This document shows, piece after piece, positions 5,868 through 8,550 of a stretch of 8,550 nt of DNA. The position numbers and the translations under genes are program-made. The stretch's first letter is position 1. Each line of letters starts with the position of its first letter. The notes under the pieces are model-generated. The model was not told the origin of the DNA and ran no database searches. It saw nothing but the letters and a program-made list of their open reading frames with translations. The DNA is taken from the NCBI GenBank assembly GCA_003155465.1, contig PMCR01000400.1, positions 1 to 8,550 of the forward strand, given 5' to 3'. The DNA is from Myxococcales bacterium (lineage in GTDB: Bacteria; Myxococcota; Polyangia; Fen-1088).

Positions 5868-8501
5868 CTATCGTCGCCGACGGGGATCGAGTGGCTTGCC
5901 GCTGCGCCGGCTGCCAGGGCGGGGCCGCTTGGCGCGCGGGGGCGCGGTGCCGCCCGGGCTGGGCTCGCTTGTGGGCGGCAAGGCTGGGCTCGACGGACGC
6001 GGCTTGCCTTCCAGGCTCTCAATGCGCTCGCGCAGTTTGGTCGACTCGCCGCTCAGTCGTTCTACTTCCTCGGAAAGCTTGCGCAGCTTCTCCTCGGGTT
6101 TGCCTTTTTCGCGCAGATCGCTGATAGCCTCGCGCATACGCCGCTTGGCGCGACCGTCCAGCTCGGCGTGCAGTGCCGCCTCGATGGCGGGCACGGCGCG
6201 GCCGTCGCCCAGGACGGCCAGCGAGGAGGCCGCCTCCCCGCGCACGCGGAAGTCAGAGTCGGAAAGCCAGCCTTCAATGCGTTCGCGGGCGCGGCGCACA
6301 TGCAGGGTTCCCTCGGCCAGGTGGGCGAGGGCGCCCACAGCCGCGCGGCGGGCGTAGATCGACGCGTCGGGTGCGAAGGCCGCCTCGACCAGCGGGATGG
6401 CTGCCTCATCTGCGGTGGCGCCCAGCCCTTCGATGGCGCGGGCCCGAATCACATCCTGGAAGGAGCTGCGCGAGAGCACCGCGGGAAGCACGGCGACCGC
6501 GCTGGGCGAGCGGGTGCGGCCCAGGGCCAAGGCGGCGGCAGCCTCCACGAAGCAGCTCGCATCGCCTCCGACCACCCAGCGTTCGAGCAAGTCTGCCGCA
6601 CGCTGGTTGCCAGGCACGTGGGTGACCACGAAGTCACCCAGCGCGGCGGCCACCGCGCGCCGCACGCGTGGGTTTTCCTGCGTGCGTGCGTTGAGCAAAG
6701 TATCGAGGGCGTCCTGCCGCCGGGTCTTGCCGAGTGCAGCGGCCGCGGCGGCGCGCACGGACCAGAACGAGTCGCTTTCCAGCGCCGCGGCTAGGGCCAC
6801 CACCGTGGCAGGCTCGGGCAGATCGGCGAGCGCACGCGCCGCCAGGACCCGATCGACACCCAGGTGCGCGGCCTGCAGTTGTCGCTCCCACAGGGCACGC
6901 GGTTTTTTTAGCTTGATGCTCTTCAGCACCACGTCGCCGGGATCGAAGATGACCTGGGAGGGGCGGGCGGCCAGGGGGAACTCGAAGGCGTGGCTGCGCT
7001 GGCTCACGTCGATGCCTTGCTCGCTCTGCACGCCCTCCACCTCGAAAAGAACCCGCGTGGTGAATCGCTGCGGCCGGTCGCCGGATTGCTTCTGCTCCAG
7101 GCGCAGGGTGCCCACCTTCTTGTCCGCGTCCCATTCCCAGGTGCCCTCCAGTTCGGGGTGGCCGGGACTTCCCACCCACTGGTCGAAGAACCAGTCCAGG
7201 TTGCGGCTCGATGCCTCCTCGATGGCGCGCGCCAGGTCGCGCGTCTCGACCGAGCCACGCGCGTGGCGCTCGCCGTAGAGGCGCAGGGCACGCCAGAAGC
7301 TGTCCTCGCCCAGCTCGTGGCGCAGCATGTGCAGCACGCGGCCGCCCTTTTCGTACAGGTGTCGATCGAAAAGATCGATGGGCTCTTGGTATTGGCGGCA
7401 GACGATGGGGCGCTGGTAAATGCCCGCCTCGCCGAGGTAGGCATCGAGATCGCCCAGCAGATCCACGTCGGCCTCGTCGCGACCGCGCGTGTGGTCCCGC
7501 CACACATATTCAAAGTAGGTGGCGAAGCCTTCGTTCAGCCAGGCCTCGGGCCATTCGCGGCAGGTGAGCAGATCGCCCCACCACTGGTGGGCCAGCTCGT
7601 GGCACACCAGTGGCTCGACATCATGGTCGAAAGCGGCGCGTGGGTCGAGCATGGCCTCGGAGGTGAGGGTGGTGGCGGTGGTATTCTCCATGCCGCCAAA
7701 AATGAAGTCGTGCACAAAGACCTGGCTGTAGCGCCGGTGCGGGTAGGTGATGCCGATCCGCCGGGAGAAGAAGTCGATCATCTCGGGCGTGCGCCCGAGG
7801 CTGCGTCGAGTGTCCGCTTCGCGGCCCTTGGGCGCGTAGTAGTAGACATCAACCCCGGTCTCCGGCGCACGGTCCTTCAGTTCGGTGAACTGGCCGCACA
7901 CCAGGGTCACGAGATAGGGCGGATGGGGCAGATCCATGACGTAGTGCCAGCGCGTACGTCCGTCGGGCAGGTTGGTCTGGTCCGCCAGGTCGCCGTTGGA
8001 AAGGACCGTCACGCCCGCGGGCACGGTGCAGAACACCTCGCTGGTGGCCTTTTCAACCGGAAGATCGACGCACGGCCAGTAGAAGCGCGAATCATCATCC
8101 TGACCTTGACTCCAGCATTCCAGCAGGCGGTCGGGGTGGGACTGGTCGGGTCCGACGAAGTAGAGACCCCGGCGTGGCTTGCAGCGGTAGTCGACCGCTA
8201 GGGTGAAGCGTTCGCCGCGCTCGAATGTCCGGCCGAGCGCGATGCGCAGCCGTTCGCCATCGTAGTCCACGCCTGATACGGGCTTTCCGTCGACGCTCGC
8301 CCGCTCGATGGTCATGTCCACAGCGTTCAACTCGACTTTGTCCAGGCCGTCCCGGCGTGCCGTCAGGGAGAGGCGTGATTGACCCTGCAGGGTGCGGGCA
8401 GCCAGGTCGGGTTCGAAGCTCAGGCAGACGTGGCTGACCGCGACCGGGCGGTCGGGAACGTAGTGGGTGGCGGTGCCGGGGGGGGCGAACGGTCTGGGCA
8501 T
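5868..8501 (-). CDS. M1 family zinc aminopeptidase with C-terminal HEAT repeats, coiled coil and basic tail
   Basis: A predicted 877-residue metallopeptidase. The N-terminal beta domain (about 15-195) resembles the M1 'saddle'. Catalytic features are complete: exopeptidase motif GGMEN (269-273), zinc motif HELAH (His301, Glu302, His305) with the third ligand Glu324 in NEGFATY, and the transition-state Tyr383 in LYEKGG. Residues about 385-440 complete the catalytic region. A beta domain (about 445-540) is followed by Ala/Leu-rich HEAT/PBS-lyase-type repeats to about 795 (for example ARALADL..., RAAAAAALGK..., RRAVAAALGD..., RRAAVGALAHLA...). A charged coiled coil (about 798-832) and a Pro/Arg-rich basic tail ending RRRR come last. 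The family removes N-terminal residues from peptides. There is no signal peptide, so a cytosolic site is likely. The HEAT region replaces the usual ERAP-like helical C-terminal domain. Start ATG 8501 has GGAGG 10 nt upstream (8516-8512). It is convergent with the lipoprotein gene and appears monocistronic within the window. Confidence 0.92.
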   Translation of the reverse strand: MPRPFAPPGTATHYVPDRPVAVSHVCLSFEPDLAARTLQGQSRLSLTARRDGLDKVELNAVDMTIERASVDGKPVSGVDYDGERLRIALGRTFERGERFTLAVDYRCKPRRGLYFVGPDQSHPDRLLECWSQGQDDDSRFYWPCVDLPVEKATSEVFCTVPAGVTVLSNGDLADQTNLPDGRTRWHYVMDLPHPPYLVTLVCGQFTELKDRAPETGVDVYYYAPKGREADTRRSLGRTPEMIDFFSRRIGITYPHRRYSQVFVHDFIFGGMENTTATTLTSEAMLDPRAAFDHDVEPLVCHELAHQWWGDLLTCREWPEAWLNEGFATYFEYVWRDHTRGRDEADVDLLGDLDAYLGEAGIYQRPIVCRQYQEPIDLFDRHLYEKGGRVLHMLRHELGEDSFWRALRLYGERHARGSVETRDLARAIEEASSRNLDWFFDQWVGSPGHPELEGTWEWDADKKVGTLRLEQKQSGDRPQRFTTRVLFEVEGVQSEQGIDVSQRSHAFEFPLAARPSQVIFDPGDVVLKSIKLKKPRALWERQLQAAHLGVDRVLAARALADLPEPATVVALAAALESDSFWSVRAAAAAALGKTRRQDALDTLLNARTQENPRVRRAVAAALGDFVVTHVPGNQRAADLLERWVVGGDASCFVEAAAALALGRTRSPSAVAVLPAVLSRSSFQDVIRARAIEGLGATADEAAIPLVEAAFAPDASIYARRAAVGALAHLAEGTLHVRRARERIEGWLSDSDFRVRGEAASSLAVLGDGRAVPAIEAALHAELDGRAKRRMREAISDLREKGKPEEKLRKLSEEVERLSGESTKLRERIESLEGKPRPSSPALPPTSEPSPGGTAPPRAKRPRPGSRRSGKPLDPRRRR

Positions 8502-8511
8502 GGCGGGCGGG

Positions 8512-8516
8512 CCTCC
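8512..8516 (-). promoter_or_regulatory. Shine-Dalgarno GGAGG for the M1 peptidase gene
   Basis: On the minus strand GGAGG lies 10 nt before the ATG at 8501. The spacing is slightly long but supports this start. The remaining bases to 8550 hold no clear -10/-35 pair; a TAACGT hexamer upstream is too weak to call. Confidence 0.5.
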
Positions 8517-8550
8517 GAGGAGTCACTGACGTTAGCGCGAAAGCGAGGGC

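Noticed and set aside
5856..6794. A 312-codon plus-strand open frame starting in the convergent gap
   Set aside because: Nearly all of it is antisense to the HEAT/coiled-coil part of the M1 gene, and the translation is Gly/Ala/Arg/His-rich without domain features.
6990..8201. A 403-codon open frame on the plus strand opposite the M1 peptidase
   Set aside because: The opposite strand encodes intact M1 motifs (GGMEN, HELAH...NEGF). The plus-strand translation has no recognisable domain and no ribosome-binding site, so it is a codon-bias shadow.

Overview
The window is GC-rich with strong third-position G/C bias. Long open frames run antisense to several of the real genes, which is typical of such DNA. 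The gene content suggests a Gram-negative, Myxococcota-like (former deltaproteobacterial) genome: a lipoprotein-type L,D-transpeptidase with a peptidoglycan-binding domain, a PEGA-like lipoprotein, a TPR-containing membrane glycosyltransferase of the TMTC type, and an M1 aminopeptidase fused to HEAT repeats. The taxonomic call is inferred from gene types and base composition, not from a marker gene. No mobile element, CRISPR array, tRNA or rRNA was recognised.

Layout. (1) 1-420 (+): the last quarter of an EttA-type ABC-F translation factor, cut by the window edge. (2) 522-2177 (+): a polytopic TMTC/PMT-like glycosyltransferase with a C-terminal TPR region. (3) 2228-2443 (+): a small unrecognised protein with its own promoter, in which the ATG falls at the predicted transcription start. 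(4) 2446-2991 (-): a secreted, probably outer-membrane beta-barrel protein, convergent with the small gene (2 nt between stops). (5) 3068-5200 and 5197-5745 (+): a two-gene envelope operon, L,D-transpeptidase followed by a PEGA-like lipoprotein, joined by a GTGA stop/start overlap. It is divergent from gene 4. (6) 5746-5867: a convergent intergenic gap. (7) 5868-8501 (-): the M1 metallopeptidase with HEAT repeats, coiled coil and basic tail.

Genes 2, 4, 5a and 5b all point to the cell envelope: protein O-glycosylation, an outer-membrane barrel, peptidoglycan cross-linking or anchoring, and a periplasmic lipoprotein. They do not form a single operon. ettA and the M1 peptidase are cytosolic housekeeping-type genes.

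The most interesting signals are regulatory. Two genes have a -10-like hexamer placed exactly 7 nt before an ATG that lacks a Shine-Dalgarno sequence, and a third is similar, suggesting leaderless transcripts. The L,D-transpeptidase start (TTG) is preceded by a perfect hairpin that would bury its Shine-Dalgarno sequence. I found no clear evidence of a wholly new biological system here.
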